Source: Dillenia suffruticosa (taxonomy: Eukaryota; Streptophyta; Magnoliopsida; Dilleniales; Dilleniaceae). From it: 64,000 bases of DNA. The notes under the pieces are model-generated. The model was not told where the DNA came from. It made no database searches and was given only the letters and a program-made list of their open reading frames with translations. Where the stretch lies: NCBI GenBank assembly GCA_033439265.1, contig JAVTVX010000012.1, positions 9,289,001-9,353,000 on the forward strand, read 5' to 3'. Positions 22,024 to 34,390 of this stretch are shown here, piece by piece (positions within the stretch are counted from its first letter, which is position 1; each line of letters starts with the position of its first letter). The translations under genes and the position numbers were made by a program.

Positions 22024-24639
22024 ATGCTTCGTGTTTGTGCTGGTGCACTTTGGTTTGAAGGACCATATTTTGCATGGATGTTAAGTACATGTAAATTTCC
22101 TCCTTATTTTTGATTCTTAGACAAGGAATTAAGATATATGAATTGCAGGATTTGTTTCCTTGAGAATTGAAAATGACTTTTTTGCTGCACGTGCAGGTTC
22201 TTTGGGAACTGTTTGGTGTGATGGTTATGCTTGGAAAACTCAACAGAGCTAAACAAAAGCAACCCTGGACAATCTATACCACTCATTGTAAGCATCCTCG
22301 ATGGTTCCAAATGTTAAAAGCTTAAATTGTTTTATATGCACTACATTGATGAATCATAAACTGAACATGCTTTTGCAAATAATTGTCAAAAGAGTTCCAT
22401 GAGTTCTTGAATCAAATATGTCTTTTATTTGCTTTGTAGCAATGTTATTAATTTATCTATTTAAGTTGTTGTTTATTTATTTATTTGAATGCAACACACA
22501 AATAATGCTTATATTTTTATTGGCAGGTTTATGGTCATTGTCTAGAATAAGCACGTGTTTCATCCCATGATATCTTCCCACTCAGAGGGAAAAAATTGTA
22601 TAAGTCAAGCCTTTTTATCAGTGTGAGTATACTTTGCAAAGAATATTGTCTTTTGGAAGTTAAGAGAGAGGTCATTCTGTCTCTATAGTTTTAGTGATTG
22701 CATTTGTGTGCTTGGAGGGGATTTGACACACCTCCAACAGAAGCAGAATTGTGGAGAGTTTGTTACAATTGTTGAGTGGGTTTTGATTGGATTTAAAATA
22801 ATAATTAGAAGCAGATGGGATCACTTTATGGTCTTCTTAAAACTTTGACTTTGAGAATACCTGCAAATTCCTCTAAATAAAGTGAACTCTTTAAAACGGG
22901 GTATGGAGTTTTTTTCCCCATGCCCACTAGAAAATTGTTTGCTGTGGTTTAGGTTCGGAATTAAGTATTAGGGGTGATATATGTGCGGTAAGTGTGACCT
23001 TTTGAATTGAATAATAAAGTGGCTTTGTAATGTAAACAATCACTAGATGAAATGTAACTATTAGCTTCAAGAGAAAATGTAGTGATTAAATGTCTTAAGT
23101 CATATAGGGTCAAAATAAAGGTCTTTGTCATCAATGGGAAATGTTTGGTTTCCCGTCAACTATTTTTATCTTCTGTCTTTTTTTTTTTGCATAGAAGAAA
23201 GGGATCTCAATGCAAAAAGAGTTGAAAAGGGGCACCAAGGGGGTGCCAACTGTTTACTTATAAGTGTAAGGAATGAACGAAGTCTGCAACATCCACAGGG
23301 GATGAGAAAGACGTAAGACTCAACCAAAAGCCAAGATGCTTTGTAATAGTAACCACAAAAAAAGGTATTAGCATCTCAACCCCGACTGGAGGGAGCATCC
23401 CATACACTCTCCTGCTTGCAGTGCATATCTTTGGACCACTCCACTCAACAATTACTTATCTGCCAAGCTTGAGTTCACTTTGAAAGAAAAGACCAATTCT
23501 CTCCTGCACCAAGTCGAAGAACAGTGAAGCAACGGATGATCCAAGGTAGACCTATTTACAAGAGCCACACCCCTCCTTTTATATCAAGAAGTTTGGTATT
23601 CCTTAATCACACTCTAAATGGACCTGATCAAATGCCATTTCCTCCAATTTGTTCCTTGAATATGATAAATTTGTTGCCAAAATGTGTAATTAAGAGTGTG
23701 TGGGGTGCTTTTCTGAAAATTCACATGACATGGTAATTGTGAATATGATCACATAAACTTTTAGGACAACAAATGAAGTTAATGTGCTATAAATTATTTA
23801 TTTATTTATTTATTTTTTGGGCAGCCATCACTTGGAGTTCTTTGTTATGTTACAATAACTTAAATTTGATGAATAAATTTGGAAAGTGAAAATGAGGCAG
23901 TATCTGAGAAAAGTCATGAGGTTTGTTGCAACTTGCAGGCATTAAAAGATGATAGAATTTGAAACCACTCTATTGGACCACTATTTGATGGCAAATGAGA
24001 TGTTAAGAATATTGGAAGTGGAAGAAGATTAAGGCTGTCATTGAGTAGAGAAAGGAGCTTGGAAAAGCATGTAACCTCATTTTTATCATTTATGAACGAT
24101 TTTCAGGTACCATGCAGGTTATACAATGCAATAAGTAAGCCAAAACAACTATTAGAACAAACTCAGTTCGCTAGAAGCAATGGAAGGATAATTAAATTCC
24201 TGGAATCTGGCAATATTTAGTAGATTGAACCCAAAACCATGATTTAAAAAATCCAATTTGAAGCTTATTTGATAACGAAGTTCTCATAAAGCATGGGTTT
24301 TGGAAATCTATTGTGAATTCATAGCTGTTAGATCCCATCCATGTAGCCCTTAATGGGATCAGAACAATTGTTCACTGGGCCAAAATAAGCCTTACCATCA
24401 GTTAAAGGAGAGAAAAAGCGCATGATCTCACAGATGCAGTGGTTTTTCATGTTAGAGGAGCAAAATATGATTGAAGCTTTAGCAAAAATATGGTGCTCTT
24501 TTAGTGTTTTCGGGGACAAGTAGGGAGCAGTTTTACTTTGATTTGATTTTGGATGAGACCAAGGTGAGCACAAAAAGTCAAAATGGAAAGTTTACAAAGA
24601 TGATATAAGGGAAATGAAAATTAGGATCACATCTTGCGG
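22024..24639 (+). other. Former PPR 3' UTR and intergenic DNA
   Basis: The first 600 bases have features of a spliced 3' UTR: GCAG-ended pyrimidine-rich junctions at about 22190-22197 (ACGTGCAG before GTTCTTTGG) and 22520-22527 (TTGGCAG before GTTTATGG). An AATAAA-type signal lies near 23021. Beyond that no coding was recognised. 23195-23530 is less AT-rich and may be a repeat fragment, but no family could be named. Confidence 0.4.
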
Positions 24640-26110
24640 AAATTTATTAGTGGGAAACCAATTCCTTCGATTGACTAAAGGGCTTTGCTAAGGTGATCCT
24701 TCGTCTCCTTTTCCTTTTATCTTAGTGGTGGATGTTTTGTGTAGGATGATTGCTTGGGCTGTAGGGAATTTTTAATGCCCTATATTTGGATATTGGGATG
24801 CCATACTTTTGCATCTATTGGTTGTTGATGATACTCTCCTCTCTCTTTTATAGTATTGAGGAGATGCTTTGAATAGTTTCATACATTTGCTTTGAATTTT
24901 TGACAAGGTCTGTTAAATGTGGTTGAGAGTAATATCTTAGGTATTAATGTGCGTGTGTGTGGATGGCTGGTGGAAAGAGGCGGTGGGGAGGATGTTGTGG
25001 AAAGAATTCTTGGCTTCTGGGTCCATTACTTATTTTACAATACCTTGTGGGGGGGGGGGGGAATCAGAGATCTACTTCTTTTTTTGGATCTAATGATGGC
25101 TAAGATCTTTGGGACACCTGATTAATGGAAATGTGCCTTATTCACTCTATTAGCTGCATTATTATTTTTTTAATCTTGTTTTATGAATGTTCCTTTGTAC
25201 ATGTTGTGGTAGTTTTCTTCTTTCTAATTCTTCTCAAATTTTTTCTCTTATTGATTCATAATTATGCAACTATTTCGATTTTCTTGTTTTTTTCCAGGAT
25301 CTATACTTCTTGGATTTTCTAGCTGTTACACCATATTTCTTATATGGAAGCTTGTGACTTAACATCCTTGATTGTGATGCCTCAATCTTTTCATTTCTAT
25401 TAATCATGATAGAGGTTTGTTAGCTTGAGGATCATTGGTGTTTTTTCATGTAATCCTTTACTTATTCATTTTATCCAATATCATAATGATCCTTCTCTCC
25501 ATTTTGGCAATCTTGGCAATCTGATTTGGAAGATCAACTTCATTCCAAAAGAAAGCTTTCATTTGATAATTGGTTCTAGATAGGATCTATATGGATCCTT
25601 ATCATTGGTGAGAAGGCGGTATAAAGCATTATCCCTACCATTTGTGTTATGTGTCAGCACTGGAACCACTTATTGCTTAGCTACTCCTTTGTTTGGTTAT
25701 CTCATTGTTGGTTGTTTGATATTTATAGGGATTGTTGGGTCTTTCCTAATATGCAGGAGATTCTGACAATTGTATTTAGACGTTTTGGTATTAGAAAGGA
25801 TGTCAAGATCCTTCATAATAATGCATAGTAAAGAAAAAGATTCCAGAATTGTTAAGGATGTTTTCTTTTATGGTCAATCTAGTTAGGGATTTTTCTTTTA
25901 GAAGCTTAGCTATGGTCCATCATGGCTTGTTCATTCAAGAGGTTAACTATCCAAGATGTCTTAAGAGATTGGGCAGCCATTCTTGAATGAGTGTTTCTCA
26001 TCTTTAGAAGTTTTTTTTTTTCTCCTTCTACGTCCTTCATGACGCATTCTTTTTCTCTCTATCTAATAAGCTCTAATTCTTTTCTGATGAAAAGAAAGGA
26101 AAAAAGCATA
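24640..26110 (+). mobile_element. L1-type LINE remnant, ORF2 RT to 3' end
   Basis: Around 24680-24760 the translation reads GL-GDPSSPFPFILVVDVL, the L1 RT motif GLRQGDPLSP with the Gln codon changed to TAA. LLVVDDTLL (about 24818-24840) corresponds to the FADD block. A 12-13 G run sits at about 25048-25059. The C-terminal zf-RVT-like part is visible at 25650-25820 (HW-HLL, W-FDIYRDCWVFPN, RRFGIRKDVKILHNNA). The tail resembles plant L1 3' UTRs (CTAATAAGCTCTAATTC, then A-rich). It is heavily broken and truncated at its 5' end. Confidence 0.65.
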
Positions 26111-27603
26111 AAGGGAATTTCAAAGGGATCCCTTGAGCTATTTTTTTCCATTCCATTTTCTGAATTCACTCACATGGCCTTGATGTTTGTGTTAAAAACA
26201 AAATACTAGCAAGGGTTATGGGCAGTTAGGGCATGCTTGGAAGGTGCTGTTCTTTTGGGGTGGGGTTACAAAAGATAGGTAAGGATGTTCTACGTGGAAA
26301 AAGAGTGCATGGTATTCAACTAAACATTAACTAGGATATCCTCCAATTTAGCTATGGATTGGTCTATGAGTTTGATATGGGATCCTCAATCTGCAAAATC
26401 AATGTGCTCAGTCCGGAGGGCAGCTGACCACATGGATGAGAACATCGATCTTTGTGGTCCAGTTAGTTATGGTGTTTGAGGCAAGGGAGGGAAGACCTAT
26501 CTCGTAGATTCAGATCTGAAAATGCGTAAGGACTTTAATAAAAAATAAAGAATATGTGCAAGCAAGAATAACTGAATTAAAGGAACTACAGTTTCCTTTA
26601 TCCCTGAGGAGGGAGGGTACGTGGATGAGTGAGTGCATTAAGATCGGATAGAGAGTGAGGATCAATTGTAGGATATCAAAGAATAATATTTGTAGGTATT
26701 TGAAAGGAAAAACTTACTATGGGAGAAAACCTAGGCAAACTAGGAAAGAAAACATAATAATAACAGCTAGGAAAGCTAGTTATGGGACTGGAAAATATGT
26801 TTGCAATGAGAGAAGAGACAGGATTTTAAGGTTTGAGCTTGGATTAGCGGGTGCTGTGGATTAACTGAAATAAGAAAAAACTGGAAGTCATTACTCCTTG
26901 TCAATTAGAGATGTTAGCATCGCAGAGTGACACAAGAAAAGGTAAGGAGAGAGAGAGTTTGGGGAAGAATATGCTGCATGAACAGCAAAGCAGTGGAGAT
27001 GAAGAAGCTTGAGATTCTGCAGGAGATTGATTCTATATCTAATTAATATCCCTTTTTATCAATTTTTTTGGGTATTATACCGATCGGTATCCGAAACCAT
27101 ATTCTGATTAATCCGGTTCGAGACTTGTAGTGATCCATTTAATGAGGATATCCTCTCAAAGTAATTTTTTCTATATCTAAATTGCGAGTTGAATCAGAGA
27201 ATTTGATTAAGAGATCTAACACTATATCTCATTAGACAAACTATCCGTTGGTCCTTTTGATCAACGGTTCTCGATTGAATTAGTACTAATGATTTACGGC
27301 ATGTTAGAAGGCCATATTGGGCTTCCAAACATCTGCTTTGTGTCCCTGAATTAATAAGACATGAACCTTTCAATCCACTGTATTTTGCTTGGGGTCTTTG
27401 GAATAATCTCTTAATCATGTGTGGAGAAATTTGGGGTTTTTCCTGCTACCTTGAATTCCTTAAAAGTTAACAAGACTTTTGTTTGGACGGCTGGTCTTAA
27501 TAGGATTAAATATTAATGACTTGTTGCAACTAAGGAGACCAAATAGAGCTTTGTCTCCTGACATATATATATATATATATACACATACATATATATATAT
27601 TAT
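26111..27603. other. Unassigned stretch
   Basis: It has moderate GC at 26400-27000 and a purine-rich frame on the plus strand (about 26655-26864) that matches no family I recognise. 27040-27300 contains CCGATCGGTATCCGAAACC and CGGTTCGAGACTTG, text of the sort found near LTR or SINE ends but without confirming partners. It ends in a (TA)n microsatellite at 27563-27600. Confidence 0.35.
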
Positions 27604-27692
27604 AGAAAAAGAATTATTTATTATAAGAATGAAAGAATGTACAAAACTTATGAGGATAAGAAATCCTCATAGGAAAAATAAAAATAAAAAAA

Positions 27693-27965
27693 TGATTACA
27701 AAACAAAAACTAATGGATTACTGCTCTCCAATTCATCTTTAAATTTTCCAAACTACAAAATTTATGAATCCCCTAAGAGTGAGCTAATAGAGAAATATAA
27801 AGAACTAAAAAAGAGGAGTAAAAAAAAAAAAAAATTACATGATTACAAAAACTATTGGATTACTGCTCTTCAATTCATCTTTAAATTTGCTAAAACTATA
27901 CAATTTATGAATCCCCTAGGCGTGAACCCATTGAGAAATATAAAGAACAGTTAAAAAAGAGGAGT
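27693..27965. repeat. 142-bp tandem duplication near the LINE 3' end
   Basis: GGATTACTGCTC, AATTCATCTTTAAATTT, AATTTATGAATCCCCTA and GAGAAATATAAAGAAC each occur twice at an offset of about 142 bp (first at 27715, then 27857). The other LINE copies in the window have this stretch once. Confidence 0.75.
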
Positions 27966-28669
27966 CAATACTCGAGTTGCGGAAAATTCGAAGATTTCAC
28001 TGTCTCCAAATACACCATGTGATGACCAACAGCACGCATTTTCACAACATCGGACCAACTTTCTTACCCCCAAAACCTCTAAAATTTGTGAAGAATGAGT
28101 CACCAGGACTCCTAGGGCAAAAAACCCAAATATTGTTATGCACAACAAAGAGACTTTTATACATCTCTCTTACTATAGAACATTGTAAAACTAAATGATC
28201 TCTAAACTTGGGAATTAGTGTAATATATGATACAAATTTCCGGGAAGATAGCTTTATAAAGTCTTTATCTTTTGAAATAGATGATTGTTATAAAAATCCT
28301 TGACCCTGGTTGGAACCTTTGCCTTTCCAAAAAAGTATTAATGTAAAAATTATGATTTTTGAGAAGACTAATTAGATGATGAAAGAAAGATCTATATAAA
28401 AAAAAATCCCAAAAAATTGGCAATCCAAGCTCTACCATCACAAATATGTGGAGATGGTTCATTTCCTTGTAAGACAGAAATCAAAGAAAAAAACTTAATA
28501 ACTTCTTTGTCATAAAAACTTTTTTAAGAAATGAAAATTTCAAAAAATCATGTCCCTCGAATAATAGAAATTGTTGATAGGAGTAAAGTGAAGTCTACAT
28601 AAATTACGATAAAAGAAAATCCCAAAAGATTTAATGTCCCTCGAATCCGTCAATCCTCCCAAAACAAGA

Positions 28670-28871
28670 CACCTGATGGCTTAGTTGGTTCGGGGACTGA
28701 CGTCCCTTAACCATGGTCGGGAGTTCGATCCCCCATGGGAATAAAAAAATCAGTGTTAGGAGACCTATCCCCTCAATTTGACCCTGCAAGCGATCGACCC
28801 AGATTAGTCGGGGTGAAATCTCAGATACTGGATTGGTGGCCTAGCCATGGTACAAAAAAAAAAAAAAAAAA
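28670..28871 (+). mobile_element. tRNA-derived SINE (~200 bp)
   Basis: It has a pol III A box TGGCTTAGTTGG (28677-28688) and a B box GGTCGGGAGTTCGATCC (28715-28731) with the usual tRNA spacing. A non-tRNA body follows and the element ends in an 18-A tail (28854-28871). It sits inside the minus-strand LINE, whose sequence resumes after the tail (AAGGACACTAAAGGAACG). Target duplications were not resolved because both flanks are A-rich. Confidence 0.88.
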
Positions 28872-28949
28872 GAAAATAGTTGCTACGTTTAAGGACACTA
28901 AAGGAACGAAAGAATGGTGTAACCGAGAAATGAACTTTCAAGGACTCTG

Positions 28950-29253
28950 ATGCAAGGAATGTCGTTTTTCCAAATCACAATTAAAGTTAGTTTACATGCA
29001 TATATTTACGGTGGTAGTAGCTAAATAAGGAAAAAAATAAATAAAAATAGTAAATCCCCTAATCTTAGGCAAATCTCTTAATTTTAGGTTATAGGCCTAA
29101 AGAACTAATTCTCTAAAATTAAGAAATACAATAATTACTAAATATTCTACATTATAAACTAATTTTCTAAAATTAGGAAATACAATAACCACTACATATT
29201 CTATTATAATATATGGTTTTCTAAAATAAAAAATGTGTTCGTGTTTTTCCACA
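28950..29253 (-). repeat. 3' LTR of copia 'D'
   Basis: It matches 42485-42780 along its length (TCTTAGGCAAAT, TATAGGCC-AAAGAACT, GTGTTCGTGTTTTTCC). On the minus strand it begins TGTGGAAAAACACG at 29253, preceded by a purine-rich AGCTTGAGGTGAAG. The outer, low-coordinate edge is uncertain by about 10 bp. Confidence 0.75.
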
Positions 29254-29483
29254 CTTCACCTCAAGCTAATTAATGGATATTATCTATTCCAAACTTGTTA
29301 ACTAAACTCTGAAAAACTAAACTAAATAGTGCATTTGTAAATATATTTGTGAGCTAATTCTTCACATAGACAAATGGAGTCCAAATCAGGCTATTATCAA
29401 GTTTTTCTTTTATAAAATGCCGATCAACCTCTATATGCTTTGTGTGATTATGTAGTACCGGATTATATGTATTGAGATATGCA
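29254..29483 (-). pseudogene. Copia D, RNase H C-terminal remnant
   Basis: The minus strand reads NPVLHNHTKHIEVDRHFIKEKL and then the end of RNase H (NQLTNIFT, LVNKFGIDNIH), the C-terminal part of copia RNase H, ending just before the PPT and LTR. Upstream sequence is replaced at 29484 by copia B's LTR. This is the far end of the D element whose gag to integrase lies at 37550-42365. Confidence 0.72.
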
Positions 29484-29786
29484 TGTTTTATTCTTTCTTA
29501 ATTTATGTAATATAATTAGAGAATCTCTTTGGGTTTATTCTTCCATAATATATGTAATATAATTAGGGAAAATCTTTCACTTTATTATATTCTCTAAGTT
29601 AGGACCTATAATCAATGAAAATCTTCCTTGGTTTATATAAAGTCAAAGATTTTTGTATCTAGATTTTCCTTCTTAGCTAGCTTCCTATTTTAATTTATTG
29701 TAATTTTTGTACATATATTTGACTGAAATTATCTAAAAAGAGTGTGGAGAAATATTAAAAAACTTATTTCATTATTTTTTTCCACA
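29484..29786 (+). repeat. 5' LTR of copia 'B'
   Basis: From TGTTTTATTC to ATTTTTTTCCACA, directly followed by a PBS. It has a TATATAA-type stretch (GGTTTATATAAAGTC, about 29633) and no detectable partner LTR in the window. Its left edge interrupts D's RNase H coding. Confidence 0.65.
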
Positions 29787-29798
29787 TGGTATCAGAGT
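29787..29798 (+). promoter_or_regulatory. Primer binding site of copia B
   Basis: TGGTATCAGAGT matches the initiator-tRNA-Met site TGGTATCAGAGC with one terminal change and sits directly at the LTR end. Confidence 0.85.
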
Positions 29799-30272
29799 TT
29801 TAGGCTCTTTTTTTGAGAACTTGTGTTTTCTCTAATCAATTTGTTGATTCCAATTTGTTTTTCAGGTATTCATTCTAGAATTTTTTTCTATGACTGGAGT
29901 GTAGTCAACTGAAGATAATAACAACCAAGAACGAGTCAGTCATCTCTTGGATTCAGTAGAGATGAGATTGAGAGATTGAAGAATTTTTTGGGTTTATTGG
30001 AAAAGCAGTCGACATCGGCAAGTACTTCTAACTTAACCTTCTTAGGTATATCCATTTCTTATTATGCCTCTAATGCTTTGGATAATATTTCGAACACATG
30101 GGTCATCAACTAAGGAGCCACAAATCATATGACTGTCCTTTACAGAATTTATTTCATATTCACCTTGCTTTAGTAAAAGGAAAGTCATCCTATCTGATGG
30201 TTTAGACACTACTGTTGCTAGTCATTGAGATATTCTTATTAGTGATTCACTTACACTAAAAAATGCTCTCTA
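29799..30272 (+). pseudogene. Copia B: gag C-terminus and protease start
   Basis: After a short leader the plus strand reads IERLKNFLGLLEKQS (gag C-terminal text). WVIN-GATNHMT follows (about 30090-30125), the protease active site DSGATDHMT with Asp-Ser changed to Asn-stop. Most of gag is missing, so a deletion joins leader to gag end. The frame is interrupted after LKNALY by element C at 30273 and resumes at 35085. Confidence 0.75.
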
Positions 30273-30606
30273 TGTCAATTTGTCTGAATGAGTTTATTCT
30301 CTTTTATTTTTCCATATGTATAGAAAATTATACAAAAATAATTCAAAAAAAATTTTTAAATTACAATCGTGATTTACTTTTATTCTTAATCTGTATACTC
30401 TAATTTTGGTAATTGAATCATGTATATGGTATGATTGAGTAAATTGATGGAATTCTCTTGATTTTTGAATTGATTTGCAAATTGATAGAATCCCTTGATT
30501 TCTGAATTGACTTGTAAATTGATGAAATCCCTTGATTTCCGAATTGAATTTCTCAATTTGATTTTGATTTCTTGATTGGTTTTATTGATTAAATCTCCTA
30601 CTAACA
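30273..30606 (-). repeat. 3' LTR of C (334 bp)
   Basis: Partner of 34714-35084. The plus strand begins TGTCAATTTGTCTGAATGAG and ends CTCCTACTAACA. It contains internal repeats of TTGAATTGACTTGTAAATTGAT-type text, fewer than in the 5' LTR. Confidence 0.9.
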
Positions 30607-30622
30607 TCCCCCTCAAATTGAT
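30607..30622 (-). promoter_or_regulatory. Polypurine tract of C
   Basis: The minus strand ATCAATTTGAGGGGGA directly precedes the LTR's TGTTAG. Confidence 0.8.
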
Positions 30623-31910
30623 GCGGCTGATCAAGAAGCATCAATTTGTTTATGAGAAACTAGTGACGAAGTTGAGGTAGTGTCTTGGTAAGGATATTAG
30701 TGGGTTGAAGATCTGAGATAATATATGTCACGAATACAATGATAGTTCACTTCAAAATGCCTGGTGTGTTGATGAAAAATAGGATTAACAATAATCTGAA
30801 TAGTATTAGTATTATTTACGTAAAGAGATGTCAGATCGGATTGAGAAATCCAATTTTAGTCAATAAACTGCGAAGCCAAATAATTTCAGAATAAGTAGTA
30901 GACATAGCACGATATTTAGATTCGGTGGAAGATTTAGATACTTGAGCTTGATTCTTACTGTTCCAAGAAATGCGTGCAGAGCCAAGAAATATACTCCAAC
31001 CAGTAATAGAGTTCGAGTGTTGGGGGTAGCCTACCCAATTAGCATCATTGTAACCAATTAATTGAAGGAAGGATCAAACAAGAAAGAATAAGGCACAACT
31101 AGAAGTACCCTTCAGGTGGCGGATGATACGATGAACAATAGCTAAGTGAAGGTGTCGAGAGATGTGCATAAACTGACTGACCTGCTGAACAGTGAAGGAA
31201 ATGTCAGGCAGTGTAATCGTTAAATAATTAAGACTTCTGATGAATTGATGATACAACATAGGATTAGGAAGGTCACCCTCCTTATGACTAAATTTCACAT
31301 TAATTTCAAGAGGGGTGTCAATAGGAGAAGCATATTGAAGTCCAGCTAAAGAGATTAAGTCCTTTGTATATTTGTATTGATAAAAAAGATACCCTTCGAT
31401 TCAAACGGACCTCAAGACCCAAGAAATTGTAGAGAGAACCAAGATCTTTCACATGAAACAAAGCTTGGAACTGCTATTTAAGCTGTTAGATCAAAACAAT
31501 ATGTGTCAATGATGACAATTAGACAAGAAGAAGAACAACACCGCCCACTGTTTTGTGAAGGAACAAAGAAGAATCATACTAACTCTATGTGAAAGAAAAG
31601 CCAAGTAAAGGAGAACGAAATTTCTCAAACCACGCCCGAGTTGCCTGTTTCAAGCCGTAAATAGAACATCTAACTTTGCATACACCAGAGGAGGAAGAGA
31701 ATAAGTCTGGAGGAGGAGTCATAAAAATTTCTTCCTTAAGATTACTGTGTAGAAATATATTCTTAATATCCATTTGATCAAGTGACCATCCCTTGGAAGT
31801 AGTAATAGCAATAATTGTTCGGATGACAGTCATTTTGGCTATTTGAGCAAATGTTTCATCATAATCTACCCTATATTCCTGACTATTGCCAAGAGCAACC
31901 AATCAACCTT
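30623..31910 (-). pseudogene. Copia C reverse transcriptase and RNase H
   Basis: RT is recognisable at 31902-31585: YRVDYDETFAQIAKM, SLDQMDIKNIFLHSNLKEEIFM, CSIYGLKQATRAWFEKF. The YVDD stretch near 31530 is destroyed (only LLLV-like text remains). RNase H begins with NPMLYHQFIRSLNYLT and VHRIIRHLKGTSS (31298-31074) and degenerates toward 30620. Several frameshifts separate the blocks. Confidence 0.8.
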
Positions 31911-33560
31911 ATAGCGGTCAAGAGAATCATTAGAATTAAGTTTCACAGAATACATCCATTTACAACCAATAGGTTAATATTAGGAGGGCATGGAACAATA
32001 ACTCAAGTATGATTTTCTTGAAGTGCTTGGAGCTCATCTTGCATGGCTTGTTTCCAACACGTATGTTGAGCTGTCTGAGAATAACAAGTAGGAACAAGAA
32101 TGTCCGATAGAGTTATATTAAGAGATGTATATGGGAACCCATACCTATTTGGTGGATGGGAGACGTGTAGATATTCGAGGTGCCTGAGGTACAAGCTCAA
32201 GTGGCGGGTCAACATCAGAAAAAGTTAAAGTGGTCTTACGTCTCATACATAACTCTTGGTTTGAAATGTTCAATAGGATACGAAACATTATCAAATAAGG
32301 AAGTACAGTAGAAGTAGTAGGAGAGATCGTATTAGACTAAAAAAATAGTGATTCTAAAAGAAAATCACATTTCGAGAAGTATGAAAATGATTAGTAGTAG
32401 TATCATAACATACAAATCCCTTTTGAGTGGTACTGTAACCCAAGAATGCATACTTAACAGCTTGAACACCAAGTTTGTGACATTTAGTAGATGGTAAGTG
32501 AACAAAATAGATGCACCAAAAATTATGAAGAGTGTGATAGTTAGGATGAGTGTTATAGAGACGAAAAAAAAGGTGATTCAAAGTTCAAGACTTGAGATGG
32601 GAGACGATTAATCAGATAGACAGTTGTGAATATGGCCTCAACCTAAAACTGAGGGGGAACAAAAGATTCAAATGTCGATACTTATATTCAGCAACACCAT
32701 TCTACTGAGGTGTATAAAGACAAGAGTGCTATGAAATAATACCTTTGTGTTATAAGAAGACTTGGAATTCATTTGATATATATTCTCCTTAGAGTTAGAT
32801 TGTAAGATCTTAATACTAATAGAAAATTTATTCTCAACATATGCCAAGAAACTTTGAAATAAAGAAAAGATCTCGGCTTTAGAGTGAAGAAAATAAATCC
32901 AAACACTTTTCTGCATGATGACCAGAAGAAGGAAATGGTAGAGTCTTACTCCTAATAAGTTTACACACAGAGTAGTCAAAAAATAAAGAGGAAAACTGAT
33001 TTTTATTGCCCAAAAATCCATGTTTAATAGGTGAGACAAGATAAGCGAATTAAGATGGTCCAAACGTTTATGCCAGACCTTACTTTAATTTATTATAGTA
33101 TTACAAGCCAAAGAGAAAATATCATGACTAAGAAAATGTATAGGAATCAATTTTCCCACTTCAGGCCCCTTCACAATCAATTTCTCGGATCCCTGATCCT
33201 ACACAAGATAACCATCATGAGAGAAATACACGTTACAATTATTATTCACCAATTGACCAATTGAAATTAAACTAGAAGAAAGCTCAGGGGACACAAACAC
33301 ATTACAAAAAGATGAATCAATATCCTTAACATTAGTAATAGGAAGAGAACTATCATCCATAATTTGAATATATTATGCACTATAATAGGGTCAAACATTG
33401 TGCAAATAATAAAAAATACTAGTCATATATTTTGAAACTGCAGAGTCAACAAACTAAGGTTGAAGAGTGTGTTTAGTCTTACTTTGAATACCCAAGGTAG
33501 AAAACATTGAGATAATCATTTGTTATACCGTTTCCGGAGCCAAGGCAATTTGATTAGAGA
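31911..33560 (-). pseudogene. Copia C protease-integrase region
   Basis: Fragments in order on the minus strand: a decayed protease near 33440-33390; GAG-pre-integrase with WHKRLDHLNS (about 33075); integrase core pieces to 32600; and an integrase C-terminal segment at 32581-32354 (KCHKLGVQAVKYAFLGYSTTQKGFVCYD, the conserved K-FLGY-KGY block). 32215-32003 corresponds to the RT N-terminal linker (TCWKQAMQDELQALQENHT). Stops and shifts throughout. Confidence 0.72.
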
Positions 33561-34390
33561 CTGTTGGAAGTGCTATTATGGGACCTTGATTTGTTGGCTC
33601 TGTAGGGGAAGAGGAATGAACTGCTGCATGGAAGGCTTTGATTGGACGATGCTCTGATTGTGTCGGACATTCTTTAATAATGTGACCACGTTGTTTGCAA
33701 TAATTGTAAAATTTTCGGCTATAATTTTGAGCAATATGTCTAAAATCCTTGTATGAATAGCATTGGACCTACTTCATATCTCTTCTTTTTCTCTTACCTT
33801 GAACAACGTAAGCAGCTGTTACAGCCTCTGAGGTGAGTTTGTCTTGTACCATAACTTCTTGAGTAATTAATCATTGCTTTTCCCAAAGTAATTCTCTAAC
33901 ACACACGTCCAAAGAGAGAATTGGATATTGGTTCAGCAAAGCAGCTCTTGTAATCTCAAATTCTGGTCTAAGTTTTATTAGAAATTGAGCCCGTTGACTA
34001 GTGTTATAAACTTCTTTGAGGACAGATAGTGCCTCTCGTGGTATTTTATTATGTATAATGGTTGGATGTTTTGTCCACAAATTGAGAAAACCAAAATAGT
34101 ATTCTTGAATTGAAAGATTACCTTAGCTATAATTTACAATGTTTAGCTCCAACTGAAAACGTTTTGCATTGTTGTCCTAATTGTAAATACGTTTTAAATA
34201 TTCTCATATCTCCTTGACTGTTGTAAAGGAGTGCAAATTGTTGACCATGTATGGCTCACTAGATTCTAGAATCCAAAAAATAATCTGAGCCTCCTTTGTC
34301 TCCCACATAGCAAGGCCAGTTTTGTCATTTGGTGCGGTAGAAGACCCATCAATATGACCCCATAATCCTTTGCCTTTGATGTACATCCTG
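33561..34390 (-). pseudogene. Copia C gag
   Basis: The N-terminal gag core is at 34386-34204 (GHIDGSS, KTGLAMWETKEAQIIFWILES). The LKEVYNTSQRAQFLIKL region is at 34080-33871. A zinc knuckle reads FYNYCKQRGHIIKECP (about 33710-33665) and lacks the first cysteine of CCHC. The blocks lie in different frames. Confidence 0.78.

Larger units (their letters stand above)
27604..28945 (-). mobile_element. L1-type LINE remnant, 3' part, minus strand
   Basis: It follows the same sequence as the better preserved minus-strand LINEs at 42880-44620 and 49448-51000: AATTTATGAATCCCCT/CTCATAAATTC, the ACCATG/CAACATG patch, AGCTTTATAAAGTCT, GAAATGAACTTTCAAGGACT. These encode the C-terminal region of ORF2 on the minus strand in the intact family. 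It is interrupted by a SINE (28670-28871) and cut off at about 28945, where a copia LTR starts. Confidence 0.6.

Noticed and set aside
25125-25322. Small hydrophobic protein frame
   Set aside because: It lies within the decayed LINE in T-rich sequence, with no signal beyond composition.
28677-28731. Candidate tRNA gene
   Set aside because: A and B boxes are present, but the cloverleaf is not complete and an A tail follows the body. A SINE explains all features.
28940-28957. PBS-like ACTCTGATGCAAGG next to the D 3' LTR
   Set aside because: It resembles GCTCTGATACCAAGG, but it is on the outer side of the LTR and the adjoining sequence is LINE, so it is probably chance.
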